In this document: positions 50,782-60,090 of the stretch, piece after piece
Position numbering within the stretch: position 1 is the stretch's first letter
Layout: each line of letters begins with the position of its first letter
Origin: Vulcanisaeta distributa JCM 11217
GTDB lineage: Archaea > Thermoproteota > Thermoprotei > Thermoproteales > Thermocladiaceae
Assembly (NCBI RefSeq): GCF_001316005.1
Contig: NZ_BBBJ01000004.1
Coordinates: forward strand, 62,001-126,000
DNA: 64,000 nucleotides
Direction: 5' to 3'
Made by a program: the position numbers and the translations under genes
The notes under the pieces: generated by a model
What the model saw: only the letters and a program-made list of their open reading frames with translations
What the model was told of the DNA's origin: nothing
Databases searched by the model: none

Positions 50782-50855
50782 GCCGCCGTAGCTCAGCCCG
50801 GTAGAGCGGCGGGCTGTTAACCCGTAGGTCCCGGGTTCAAATCCCGGCGGCGGCG
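50782..50855 (+). tRNA. tRNA-Asn(GUU)
   Basis: Seventy-four bases form a complete cloverleaf: acceptor GCCGCCG/CGGCGGC, D arm GCTC..GAGC, anticodon stem GCGGG/CCCGT with loop CTGTTAA giving anticodon GUU (Asn), T arm CCGGG-TTCAAAT-CCCGG. Discriminator G and genomic CCA at 50856-50858. No intron. Confidence 0.96.
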
Positions 50856-50988
50856 CCACCTTGCATTCAATCACTAAACTAAATATGCACGTGTCATTCT
50901 CGATCCTCATGCTATGAAATTATTAATGATCAATGTTTTTCGTTATTAGGAAGTTTATGATTGTTAATTGAGGCTTGTTAGCGATTAC

Positions 50989-51534
50989 TTACCATTTATG
51001 CGGTTCTGCTTCGCCTGTGGCTATGGTCTTTAGTCTTTCTATTCCGTTTATCTTTCTTATTATTTCAGCCACTGATTTTGGTACGAGACCTTCCCACTCA
51101 GGATCATCTTTAAGCATTAATTCTCTAATCCTTGTGGAGTTATACCTCTGCCTATCATAAAGTGGTTGTTGCCTTACTTCAATGCCTGCCTCCCTGAGTA
51201 ACATGGCCACGAATGGATTGCCCGTGTAAGCCACTTGGAATGGTGGTACGTATGACCTTAAGTAACCGAACCATGCCGCGTTATTCTCAATATTGGGTAT
51301 TGGCACTATTATCACCCTCGACAAATCCACACCGCCCTCCCTCAAAGCCTCCCTTAGCATCCAAATCCTCTCCCCCCCAACCGTGAATGGATCCTTAATT
51401 ATGTAATTGAATTGTGCAGAACCAATTACTACTATTAACTCATCAACCTCATTGAGTATATCCCTTACCGCCCAAACATGTCCCCCCCAGTGCGGTGGTT
51501 GAAACCTGCCAATGAAAAGACCCCCCCTAATCAT
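50989..51534 (-). CDS. nadM: Nicotinamide-nucleotide adenylyltransferase
   Basis: Intact 181 residues. NadM joins NMN and ATP to NAD. The start RGGLFIGRFQPPHWGGHVWA is the adenylyltransferase motif, but relatives have G-R-F-Q-P-x-H-x-G-H; here HWGGH has an additional Gly encoded by the C7/G7 at 51482-51488. STRIRELML near residue 142 is the second (ISSTxxR-type) signature. A second tract RGGLF at the very start is also G7. Divergent from citrate synthase across 165 bp. Confidence 0.88.
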   Translation of the reverse strand: MIRGGLFIGRFQPPHWGGHVWAVRDILNEVDELIVVIGSAQFNYIIKDPFTVGGERIWMLREALREGGVDLSRVIIVPIPNIENNAAWFGYLRSYVPPFQVAYTGNPFVAMLLREAGIEVRQQPLYDRQRYNSTRIRELMLKDDPEWEGLVPKSVAEIIRKINGIERLKTIATGEAEPHKW

Positions 51535-51664
51535 TAAGGATTAGAAAACTCATGCAGTATTAAGCCTTTTATTGCCCACGCACATGAACAAAATTTTCTA
51601 GCCATCTATTAGAAATTCGACGCTTGACTAACACCTTAAATATAATTAAATTATATACTAGGAT

Positions 51665-51677
51665 AGTATTTAAATAA
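51665..51677 (+). promoter_or_regulatory. TATA box of gltA
   Basis: AGTATTTAAATA is centred about 29 bases before the ATG at 51700 in the nadM-gltA divergent region. Confidence 0.5.
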
Positions 51678-51699
51678 GTGCTTGTTGGGTTAAATACGT

Positions 51700-52896
51700 A
51701 TGAGCGAGGAGGTTAAGGAGGTTAAGATTGAGACAAGTGGTAAAGTTATTCAAAGTCCGTGTGGGCCAATAATTCACGGCCTTGAGGATGTCCTCGTAAA
51801 GACCACCACAATAAGTGATATTGATGGTAAGAATGGCATTCTTTGGTATAGGGGGTTATAGGATTGATGATTTAGCTAAGTACTCAACATTTGAGGAAGT
51901 TGCGTACTTAATACTGTATGGTAAATTACCTAATAAGAAGGAGCTGGATGACTTTAAGGCATTGCTGGCGTCATATAGGGACCTACCCAGTGAAGTTTAC
52001 TCAATAGTGACCACGTTAGGCAAGGTTAAGGCGCATCCGATGCTCGCCCTGGAGGCGGGTGTGGCTGCCCTAGGCGCGTTTGATGATAATCCAAGCGATT
52101 ATAGTAAGGAGGCTAATCTTAGGAGAGCTATCAAGTTAACGTCGGCCCTACCAATAATGATAGCGGCGCATTACAGAGCGAGTAGGGGCCTTGATCTGGT
52201 CCAGCCCAGGAGAGACCTAAGTCATGCCGCCAACTTCCTCTATATGATGTTTGGGAAGGAGCCTGATGAAACATCAACAAAGGCGATAGACCTTTACCTA
52301 GTCCTCCACATTGACCATGAGGTACCTGCATCGACATTCGCGACGTTAGTCGCAATATCAACATGGACAGACCTGTACTCAGCGATAGCGGCCGGTATTG
52401 CTGCATTGAAGGGTCCACTTCACGGTGGTGCGAATGAAGCGGCAATGAAGCAGTACCTGGAGATTGGGAAGCCCGAGAATGCCAGGCCATACGTGGAGAA
52501 GCTACTTGCTGAGGGTAAGAGGTTGATGGGTGTTGGTCACAGGGTTTATAAGGCCTATGACCCGAGGCTAGGATATACAAGGAACTCGTTAGGCAGTTGA
52601 GTGAGACTAAAGGTGAAATGACGTGGTATAGAATTGCTGAGGAGGTGGAGAAGGTGGTCCTAGAGAAGTTGGCTCCCAAGAAGCTTTACCCGAACATTGA
52701 CTTCTGGAGTGGCATAGCGATGTACCTACTGGGTATACCCTACGAGTACTACACACCGATATTTGCAATGTCTAGGGTAGTTGGGTGGGCTGCGCATGCC
52801 ATTGAGTACTTAGACCAACATAGGCTGTTTAGGCCCAGGGCGTGCTACATAGGTCCTCATGACCTGCCCTACGTACCCATTGATAAGAGACAGTAA
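51700..52896 (+). CDS. gltA: Citrate synthase, frameshifted
   Basis: About 398 residues, the usual thermophile citrate synthase length. The ATG at 51700 starts MSEEVKEVKIETSGKVI; the G5 at 51851-51855 should be four (LWYRGYRIDDL). Then LHIDHEVPASTFATLVAIST, GPLHGGANEAAM, and VGHRVYKAYDPRARIYKELV after a missing G near 52570, with the catalytic His and Asp. Ends with ACYIGPHDLPYVPIDKR. Condenses acetyl-CoA with oxaloacetate. Confidence 0.92.
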
Positions 52897-52950
52897 TGAA
52901 TCTTCGTTGGTAAAAAGTATTAAAAGGCATTATTTCATTAATCGATTTCA

Positions 52951-53181
52951 ATGAGCAATAATGAATTATTAAAGGAGTTGAAAAGCATGCAGTCCAGCCT
53001 AAGGGGGGGATTGGCTGCCAGGGCTGTGATTAATTACATAATGACTGAGCTTAATGAGATTGATTCAGTAGCTAAAGATGAATTTAATGCCATACTACAT
53101 AATGCCCTAAGCCTAATAGAGATCGAGGAGGTTGACATCCGTAGGGTTAAGGAATTTATTGAAAAGATGATTAATCAATGA
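52951..53181 (+). CDS. Unknown small protein A of a coupled pair
   Basis: Intact 76 residues, helical and acidic: LLKELKSMQSSLRGGLAARA, then ALSLIEIEEVDIRRVKEFIE. It overlaps the next gene by 4 bases (ATGA), so the two are translationally coupled. The RGGL has a G7. It follows gltA after 54 bases with an AT-rich leader. I do not recognise it. Confidence 0.55.
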   Translation: MSNNELLKELKSMQSSLRGGLAARAVINYIMTELNEIDSVAKDEFNAILHNALSLIEIEEVDIRRVKEFIEKMINQ

Positions 53182-53555
53182 GCCTAGTATACTTAATTAA
53201 GTGGAGGGAGTGCCTTGATAACGTTATTAGGAATAGAGATGTAAACATAATCAATCTAAGTGGTGAGGGGGCGCTCGTAATGATAGATGACGATGCAGAC
53301 TTTGTGAATGAAGCCCTTGATAACGGGTGCACGGCATACGCCAGGTATTACAGGTTTAGGTTAATTAAGCTAGGTAATTTAGAACATGCTCAGAGAGCGA
53401 TCAAGCCCCCCCTTGATATCTGGATTGAGAATAATACACTCAACATAATCATTAACCCATTAAGACTCAGCACATTCGATATCGCCAAGATTCTTTATGA
53501 ATTAAACTTTGAGCTGGAGTTAATAAGTGAGGATGATGTTGAGTATACGAAATGA
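53178..53555 (+). CDS. Unknown small protein B of a coupled pair
   Basis: Intact 125 residues of mixed alpha/beta: VIRNRDVNIINLSGEGALVM, FVNEALDNGCTAYARYYRFR, and ending KILYELNFELELISEDDVEY. Coupled to protein A by ATGA, so the pair is likely a complex or functional unit. The PPLDIW run is a C7 where four may be real. NucS follows 46 bp later. Function unknown. Confidence 0.55.
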   Translation: MSLVYLIKWRECLDNVIRNRDVNIINLSGEGALVMIDDDADFVNEALDNGCTAYARYYRFRLIKLGNLEHAQRAIKPPLDIWIENNTLNIIINPLRLSTFDIAKILYELNFELELISEDDVEYTK

Positions 53556-53601
53556 ATATACGGAAGAAAGTTCTTATGTTTAAATAATAAGTAACATCAT
53601 A

Positions 53602-54362
53602 ATGGATATCACAAACTTCATAAATAAGGAAGCAACACCAGACCTTGAGTACTTAGTTGATCCATCGCCGACCGAGGCCCTCAGGCTCATAAACCTTAGG
53701 AAGAGCACACATGTAATACTCATCTATGGGGGGGACATGACCGCATCCTACGAGGGCAGAGCAAAGTCCCAGCTTGAAGACTTAATGCCTAGACTGGTCA
53801 TTTCGAAGCCTGATGGGACGTTTATGGTTCACGAATCCAATAAGGAGAAGCCCAGGCTTTGGAACCCACCACCGTCTACGTTATATGCCTCAATAAACCT
53901 TGGCGTGCTAACCTTAGGAGCGTTAGGGCTAGCCCAAGGGAGGTTGTTATTGTTGAGGTACCCGTGATTAGGCTCGTAAGCGCCTTGAGACTTGGCGTTA
54001 CATTGAATTACAGGGTCTTTGGTACTGAGGAGGACTTGGTAAATGCCATAGTGAGTAATCCAGGCATTGTTGAGGATGGGCTACAAATAATTGCCAGGGA
54101 GTACCACACGATTGTTGGTGACATAGACCTATTGGGTAAGGACTCTAGAGGTAATTTGGTGGTTATTGAGTGCAAGAGAAGCCAGGCGGGTCCAGATGCC
54201 GTTAATCAGCTTAAGCGTTATGTCGAGCACCTAAGCCAGAAAGAGGGTAGGAACGTTAGGGGGGGTATTCTCGTTGCGCCCTCCATCTCATCCGCGGCTT
54301 ATCATTACCTGAGGCAATACGGTCTTGAGTTCAGGCGTGTTGAACCAAAAGGCCTTGTTTGA
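53602..54362 (+). CDS. nucS: Mismatch endonuclease NucS/EndoMS, frameshifted
   Basis: About 253 residues with one C added near 53912 (LGVLTLRSVRASPREVVI). The C-terminal nuclease domain has VGDIDLLGKDSRGNLVVIEC (D-x15-E-x-K motif, EC-K) and GGILVAPSISSAA; the N-terminal DNA-binding domain has TASYEGRAKSQL and MVHESNKEKP. NucS cuts both strands at mismatches in archaea and actinobacteria. The IYGGDM tract (G7 at 53729-53735) is suspected inflated from G4. Four bases of gap to the next gene in opposite sense. Confidence 0.9.
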
Positions 54363-54914
54363 TTATGGTATTGCCGCGAATAGTATTAGTAATACGATGG
54401 CTAGGATTGCGGACATTATGTACCAACGTAGGGAGAGTATCGCCAGGTCTCTGAAGTTCCTATCTCTTCCGTAGTTAATTAATAATAGGGTTAGTAATAA
54501 ACCGTCGGTTGAGGGTATCGCGATTATGAGTGATAGTAATATTGTCTCCGCCATTATTGACACCGCAATATTGCTGGAAACAGCATTCGTGGCGATACCC
54601 GCATAGACCCACTGCTCAGCTGTATTCCAAATACCAAACAGTGGTATTAATGATGGACCCAACGACATCATTAGGTTTGTTAACTTATATGAGAATGCGG
54701 CGATCTGGGATACCGATGATAACTTGTTTATCATTGACTCCTCCTGATTAACCTCCTGATTAACCTGGGCTGCGAATTCCTGGCTTGGCTTTACGGCATA
54801 GCCGAGGAAGTAAGCCGCTAGGAAAAGCAGTAGTAAAATTAGGTATAGGTATATTCTGAATCTCCCTATCCTACCTATTACTGATGCCCTTATTCTCTCC
54901 TCCTGCGTAAGCAT
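54363..54914 (-). CDS. Membrane protein of unknown function
   Basis: Intact 183 residues with about four membrane helices: YLYLILLLLFLAAYFLGYAV near the start, two in the middle (IAVSIMAETILLSLIIAI) and one at the C-terminus (WYIMSAILAIVLLILFAAIP). A polar stretch between helix 1 and 2 (EVNQEESMINKLSSVSQIAA) would be extracellular or cytoplasmic. The shape recalls the archaeal SpoIIM-like membrane family, without certainty. Tail-to-tail with nucS. Confidence 0.5.
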   Translation of the reverse strand: MLTQEERIRASVIGRIGRFRIYLYLILLLLFLAAYFLGYAVKPSQEFAAQVNQEVNQEESMINKLSSVSQIAAFSYKLTNLMMSLGPSLIPLFGIWNTAEQWVYAGIATNAVSSNIAVSIMAETILLSLIIAIPSTDGLLLTLLLINYGRDRNFRDLAILSLRWYIMSAILAIVLLILFAAIP

Positions 54915-54967
54915 TCATGACACATTAATCGCCGGCTTTAAAAATGATTACTCTCTCGCCTTAGTAA

Positions 54968-55672
54968 TCATGACTTAAGCGTTATGTGCTCAACACCATC
55001 CTTATAGGTCCTGGTTATCACGCCCTGCCTCTCCAGGTTCCTTAGGGCTAGGTCTATGTAGGTGACCTTAACCTTGAGTATCTCATCCCCCCCATACCAA
55101 TCAACCATCCTATTAATAATCTCATTTAATGTCCACTCCCTCTTACCACCCCCCCTGGACTCCTCAGTTAATACTCTCTTTATGAAGTTAGTGGTGTCCT
55201 CGGTGATGTTCCATGGATAGACGAACCACGTCCAATCCCTAACCTCAATAGCCCAATAATCAGGTTTAAACTTAGCAACGGTTGAGATCCACTGAAGAGC
55301 CGCGGTCCTCACCTCCACATTCCTATTATTACGCTCTATGTGTTCCTTGGCTAATTGAATGGAATCCCCCCCGGTATCAACGATGTCATCAATCACGAGC
55401 ACCCTCTTACCACTTAAGTCAACGGATAGCGGATACTTAATGTATGCCTTCTCAGCAACCTGGGCTGTTGATGGCCAATGAACAACCTGGAGACTAATTA
55501 AGTCGGTAATGCCTAGGTAATCACAGACTAGCCTAGCCGGCGCATAACCACCCCTGGCTATCGCAACGACTATGTCGGGCAGCCAACCCGAATCCTTTAT
55601 TTTCATTGATAATACCCTAGCCCACTCAGCTATTTCATCCCAACTGACAAGCCTTATTGGTACCTTAACCAC
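54968..55672 (-). CDS. Purine-type phosphoribosyltransferase
   Basis: Intact 234 residues. The PRPP loop is VLVIDDIVDTGGDSIQLAKE near residue 92, and the family normally has D-T-G-D-S; the G7/C7 at 55366-55372 probably adds the second Gly. Preceded by VVAIARGGYAPARLVCDYLG with the PP-loop. The end has a helical domain with VTYIDLALRNLERQGVITRT, which looks like a winged helix and could link the enzyme to regulation. Similar to xanthine/guanine or hypoxanthine PRTases (Gpt-like). Alone in its orientation. Confidence 0.87.
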   Translation of the reverse strand: MVKVPIRLVSWDEIAEWARVLSMKIKDSGWLPDIVVAIARGGYAPARLVCDYLGITDLISLQVVHWPSTAQVAEKAYIKYPLSVDLSGKRVLVIDDIVDTGGDSIQLAKEHIERNNRNVEVRTAALQWISTVAKFKPDYWAIEVRDWTWFVYPWNITEDTTNFIKRVLTEESRGGGKREWTLNEIINRMVDWYGGDEILKVKVTYIDLALRNLERQGVITRTYKDGVEHITLKS

Positions 55673-55779
55673 GTTTTTTGATAATTCTCATGGCTAATTT
55701 ATAAATTTCATGCCCACGTTAGGATTGATGTATTATTAACAAATTTAAACCTTGATTCTTGTTAATCAGGAAATGCGTT

Positions 55780-56650
55780 ATGGCAATTAAATACTATGCA
55801 GTACTTACGGTAGCTGTGGTGGCGATATCCTGGGCATCAATATTAATACTATTGTCTGGCGCTCAACCAATAGCCGTGGCCTTTTGGAGAACGGCAATAG
55901 CCGCGGCTGTGTTATCGCCATTACTCATAATTGAAAGAAAGAAGGACGCTTACACACCGTCGAAAAATGAGTTAATACTTATGGTAATTAGTGGCGTTGC
56001 TTGGCAACGCACTTCATGACTTGGATCGAGAGCCTATACCTAACCACAGTGGCCGCGAGCACCACGTTAGTCTCAACATACCCAATATTCACATTGGCAA
56101 TGGGTAAATTAATTGGTGAAAGGCTGGTAAGCGTTCAGTAATAGGCACATTAACAGCCTTCCTGGGCATCGTATTAATTACGGTACCTGAATTCTACGTG
56201 AGCATGAGAGCACTAATTGGCGACTTACTCGCACTTGCTGGTGCCGTATCTGGTGCCGTGTATTTCCTGGTTGGTAGGTTCATTAGGGTCAGGGCTTCCC
56301 TAGCGACGTACACAGTACCCGTCTATAGCGTCTCGGCAATAACAACATTAATTGTCGGCCTAATGATGCATACGAAGTTCTGGCCATACCCACCATATAC
56401 CTGGTTTTACATATTAATGATTGTTCTTGGACCAATGTTACTCGGCCATACATTATTGAATTATTCCCTTAGGTATTCGAGGGCCATAACTGTAACTACA
56501 TCAACATTGGGCGAACCAATTGGTGCATCGTTGCTTGCACTTGCGATATTTCACCAAGTTCCCCCCCAGACATTAACCATCATTGGCATTGCCGTGACGT
56601 TATTCGGCATTTACATGGTTGTCTCCGAAGAGGCTCATGGAGTGGCTTAA
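55780..56650 (+). CDS. EamA/DMT-family transporter, frameshifted
   Basis: About 290 residues, ten helices. Two breaks: near 56003 (T missing, GVALATHFMTWIESLYL) and near 56128 (G missing, GERLGKRSVIGTL). EamA repeats: first domain VAISWASILILLSGAQPIAVAFW, second domain YFLVGRFIRVRASLATYTVP and EPIGASLLALAIFHQVPPQT. Metabolite or drug export is typical; substrate unknown. The tract in QVPPQ is a C7. The chosen ATG is the first with a helix after it. Confidence 0.8.
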
Positions 56651-56691
56651 GTATGGATTAGGTAAATTAATTAGTTCCTATCTTAATTTCA

Positions 56692-57499
56692 TTGAGTGAG
56701 GACTCTGTGGATTGCGTTATAATAGTCGATTCGCGGGAGTATGAAACGGCCGAGGAAGTTATTAAGTGGATTAAACGACTGGGTTGTAGTGTCGTTCCTC
56801 GTAAACTGGATATTGGCGATTACGTACTACCGAGCGACATTGGTGTTGAGCGTAAAAGGGCTATGGACTTCATATCATCGATAGTGGATGGTAGGTTATT
56901 CGAGCAGAGCAGGGAGTTATTACGGGCATTTAGTAGGGCCTACGTAATTATCGAGGGCGATTTATGGAGAGCCCAAAATAGGAGAGACGTGCATAGACAC
57001 GCCGTGCTTGGTGCGTTAAGTACGCTGGTTGATATGGGCATTAAGGTATTGTATACGCCTGATGAGGAGGGCACGGCTTACGCCCTGAAGTCGTTAGTGG
57101 AGAAGATGGGGGGGAGTAAGGGCATTAAGCTGTGCCCGTTAAGAGGAGTGAAACGATTAGGGATGCCCAGATTCAATTCCTCTCATCACTACCCGGAATA
57201 GGCCCAAAAAGGGCTGAGGCATTATTGAGGGCCTTTGGAACCCCACTTGACGCACTAAATAATTTGGGGGGGCAGTGGACTAGGAGGGTTGATAATATCA
57301 ATGAGGGCATAGTTAGCTTGTTAGGAAGGTATTGACTACGAGATATGGTGATGAAGAAAATACTGCAGTGATTCCAATAGATGAGGCTATTAAGGAGACT
57401 GAGGAGAGCAAGGGTAACACTAGTGATAGTGGGGATAAAAAGGTTGGAGATAGCATTAATAATAGGCGCAATATAATGGATTTCCTCGGTGATGGATAA
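56692..57499 (+). CDS. xpf: XPF/Mus81-family structure-specific nuclease, frameshifted
   Basis: About 269 residues. VERKRAMDFISSIVDGRLF has the catalytic ERK-x3-D motif, and DSREYETAEE the first acidic site; the C-terminal HhH2 domain reads QFLSSLPGIGPKRAEALL. Breaks near 57130 (G missing, GIKAVPVKRSE) and near 57333 (T missing) hide a tail that ends NNRRNIMDFLGDG, resembling a PCNA-interacting (PIP) box. Crenarchaeal XPF works with PCNA, and this window carries PCNA too. TTG start. Its stop overlaps the next start (TAATG). Confidence 0.87.
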
Positions 57500-57678
57500 T
57501 GGTGATTACCTGCCCATACTGCGGCATGAATAATTGGACAATGATACAATTCCTAAGTAGAAGAGGCAGTGAGAACTTCATAATCGCATGCCGCTGTAAT
57601 AACTGCGGTAAAATCTTTTACTTATATAAGACGAAATTCGCAACGTTAACCTATAAATTAGAGGATATTGGTCTTTAA
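57499..57678 (+). CDS. Small zinc-ribbon protein
   Basis: A 59-residue protein starting directly on the XPF stop: MVITCPYCGMNNWTMIQFLS then ACRCNNCGKIFYLYKTKFAT. The four cysteines (CPYC and CRCNNC) make a zinc ribbon of the transcription-factor or RNA-polymerase-subunit type. Shorter than RPB12-like but similar in shape. Coupling to XPF suggests co-expression with DNA repair, and the histone follows 70 bp later. No family certainty. Confidence 0.6.
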   Translation: MVITCPYCGMNNWTMIQFLSRRGSENFIIACRCNNCGKIFYLYKTKFATLTYKLEDIGL

Positions 57679-57717
57679 TACACGCTTAATTTCTTATGTG
57701 TAGAAAGAGGAAAAATC

Positions 57718-57727
57718 CTTAAATATT
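57718..57727 (+). promoter_or_regulatory. TATA box of the histone gene
   Basis: CTTAAATATT is centred about 26 bases before the ATG at 57749. Confidence 0.5.
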
Positions 57728-57748
57728 AATCCCTAAAGAATATCATTA

Positions 57749-57979
57749 ATGCCGGAATTACCACTGGCACCAATAGATAGAATTTTCCATAAAGCAGGTG
57801 CTGAAAGAGTGGGTGAAGATGCAATACAAGCATTGAGAGATATTCTTGAATATATTGCGTTTGATATAGCCTCAAAGAGTATAGAGTTGGCGAGACATGC
57901 TGGAAGAAAGACGGTAACAGCTGATGATGTAAAAACAGCAATTAGGATTCTTAGATGTATACCTGCGCCAACATCATAA
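57749..57979 (+). CDS. Archaeal histone
   Basis: Intact 76 residues of HMf-like histone fold, with no tails. APIDRIFHKAGAERVGEDAI is the first helix; RDILEYIAFDIASKSIELAR the long middle helix; GRKTVTADDVKTAIRIL the R-T pair and last helix. Wraps and compacts DNA as dimers and hypernucleosomes. In crenarchaea, histones occur in Vulcanisaeta/Caldivirga-type and Thermofilum lineages but not in Sulfolobales, which supports the taxonomic call. The neighbouring genes are DNA repair related. Confidence 0.93.
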   Translation: MPELPLAPIDRIFHKAGAERVGEDAIQALRDILEYIAFDIASKSIELARHAGRKTVTADDVKTAIRILRCIPAPTS

Positions 57980-58030
57980 TGCCATTATTTAAATAATAAA
58001 TATTATTAAACTTATATTTTAAATCATTAA

Positions 58031-58431
58031 TTACTCACTTGATCTATCTGCATAATTAACAACGTATTTCCTTGGCTTAAGAACACTAACGATGTAGTTA
58101 AATGCCTTGTCGGGCATGCTGTGGTCGCCACACGTGTATACGTCGACCGTGGCAAACCTGTAGACAGGCCATGTATGTATTGCTATGTGACTCTCCACAA
58201 CCAATGCCAATACACTTACCCCCCCCTCCTTATCACCGTTAATGAACTTCCACGACTTAACCTCGACTAGATGGACATTGGCTACTTCGGCAGCTTTATC
58301 ACCAGTGACCGTAGGAATTTCTCATCACTTAGAATGCTTGGGTCAACCCCCCCGTATAAATTACCGTACACGTGCTTACCGATCACCCCCCCATTTAACC
58401 TTTCATATTCCAACTGGGATGTTGTGGACAT
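58031..58431 (-). CDS. speH: S-adenosylmethionine decarboxylase proenzyme, frameshifted
   Basis: About 133 residues, the usual length for archaeal SpeH, with a G added near 58292 ([17 protein letters not shown]). Autocatalytic cleavage site before the Ser in [30 protein letters not shown] follows. The pyruvoyl enzyme makes decarboxylated SAM for spermidine-type polyamines, abundant in hyperthermophiles. C-tracts in LYGGVDPS and KEGGVSV are G7 and G8. Divergent from the methyltransferase; TATA elements for both genes fall in 58467-58490. Confidence 0.9.
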
Positions 58432-58506
58432 GGCTTTGGGTTCTAAGACCTCGATATGAGCACGCCTTTAAATTCTTTTCCTTTAAATAAAAGAGGGAAT
58501 ACGGAT

Positions 58507-58974
58507 ATGGCTGTACCCTATGTGCCCACACCACGTGATATCGCGATTGAAATGCTTAAACTAGCTAATGTAAGGCCTGGAGAGGTTGTCGTTGACCCCC
58601 CCGGTGCTGGCGAGTGCGGCATCATTACGTTGGCCGTCACCATGTTTAATGCGATTGGTATAGGTATTGAGATTAACCCAGCATTGGTTAGGTCTTGTAT
58701 TGAATCCTTTGAGAAGCTTGGGTTGAGGGGGGGTAGGGCGTATGTGGTGTGGGGGGGTGATCTTTTCGATTTCGATTACTCAATAGCGGATGTGGTGACG
58801 CTGTATCTGGGTAGTGACGTTAATGAGAAATTAAGGCCGAAATTAAACAGGGAACTTAGACGTGGCTCCCGCGTGGTTAGTCATGACTTTGAGGTACCTG
58901 GTTGGCGACCCATAAAGTCAATAGTCGTTGATGGACCATTTAGAGCACACAGAATTTATTTATATACCATCTAG
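58507..58974 (+). CDS. aKMT-type protein lysine methyltransferase
   Basis: Intact 155 residues if started at ATG 58507 (MAVPYVPTPRDIAIEML), since a TATA-like CTTTAAATA lies at about 58480-58490. Class I SAM fold: VVVDPPGAGECGI (D-x-G-x-G; the second Pro is from a C7), IGIGIEINPALVRSCIES, SIADVVTLYLGSDVNEKLRP, and RVVSHDFEVPGW, which match the archaeal lysine methyltransferase aKMT that methylates chromatin proteins such as Cren7. A longer start at 58456 exists but overlaps the promoter. Near the histone, which makes a chromatin role possible. Confidence 0.75.
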   Translation: MAVPYVPTPRDIAIEMLKLANVRPGEVVVDPPGAGECGIITLAVTMFNAIGIGIEINPALVRSCIESFEKLGLRGGRAYVVWGGDLFDFDYSIADVVTLYLGSDVNEKLRPKLNRELRRGSRVVSHDFEVPGWRPIKSIVVDGPFRAHRIYLYTI

Positions 58975-58988
58975 GGTGAGGGTGTTCC

Positions 58989-60028
58989 GTGGATTATAGC
59001 AATAATTTAATAGAGGTGTTAGGCGCATACCTTCTGCCGCTTAGGGATATTGAGGATGCTTTAGGCAGGAATAACGCAGGTGCGAAGATACTAGTCGAGA
59101 CCCCCCCCTTGGATTTAAGAATGTTGGGTTGGAGGTTGTACGGTACTTAAATAATAAGGGCTATAGAACGTATTTAAGTGGTCAGAATGTTTGGGGCGCC
59201 TGTGATTTCTCGGTAGTGAATAATTATCAGTACGTAATTCACTTAGGTCACGCATTACCACCTAATATTTTCCGTATAATAAGTAATAACTTCAGAGTGA
59301 GGAGGAGGGGGGGTTCTGGTGACGTTATTATTATTGAGGTTGAGAATGGACCCACGGTATTATTCTCGGCCATTTACTACGAACCAAAGCCTGAATTATT
59401 GAGTAGGGCTAGGGATGTTCTTAATGATCTTGTTAAGTCAGGTATTAATCCCTTCATTGCGTATTCATTACCATACAAGCTATACGCCCATGAAATTGCG
59501 GAGATGCTTAATGCGCCAATGGCACCCGACCCAATAACCGGCTGTTTTATACAATTTTCAATACCGAATACGGTCTTATTCATAAGCTCCGGATACTTCT
59601 ACCCATTGACGTTTAAGTTCCTGAGGCCTCAAACGACTGTTTATTTATTTGACGTATTTAGAGGAACGCTTGAGAATGTGGATACAGTGTACCGCAGGTA
59701 CTTAGCTATGAAGGTTAAGGCAATTCAGGATTTCAATAATGCGAAGCTAGTGGGTATTGCCATCTCGAGAAAGCCCGGCCAATATAGGCCTGACCTGGTT
59801 GAGGCATTGATTAATAGGTTGAGGAGGTTGGGTAAGGATTTCGTAATTATTGATTTAAATGAGGTTTCGCCTGATTACGTTAATAACCTGCCCGTGGATG
59901 CCGTGGTAAATACTGCATGCCCGAGAATTGGAATTGATGATCTAGACAGGTTTATGAAGCCTGTTGTTAATGCTGGTGATGTTCTTAAGGTGAATAGTCT
60001 CGATTTAAACAATTTATTGGTGTGGTGA
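58989..60028 (+). CDS. dph2: Diphthamide synthase Dph2-like protein, frameshifted
   Basis: About 345 residues with two extra C in the C8 at 59101-59108 (six keep frame: ETPLGFKNVGLEVVRYL). The noncanonical radical SAM family that transfers the 3-amino-3-carboxypropyl group to histidine of EF2. The three cluster cysteines are in NVWGACDFSVV, DPITGCFIQ and NTACPRIGIDD. GTG start 15 bases after the methyltransferase stop, so an operon with it is likely. The C-terminal helix LDLNNLLVW ends 62 bp before the thermosome. Confidence 0.87.
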
Positions 60029-60053
60029 TGCGAGGGTTTACCCTTCATGGGAA

Positions 60054-60067
60054 AGAAAGGTTTTTAT
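60054..60067 (+). promoter_or_regulatory. TATA box of the thermosome gene
   Basis: GAAAGGTTTTTATA is centred about 30 bases before the ATG at 60091; a strong purine BRE precedes the TATA stretch. Confidence 0.55.
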
Positions 60068-60090
60068 AGAAGTGCTTTACGGAGTCGCCG

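Noticed and set aside
57313-57941. Minus-strand ORFs opposite xpf tail and histone
   Set aside because: Shadows of the plus-strand genes, which have clear family motifs.
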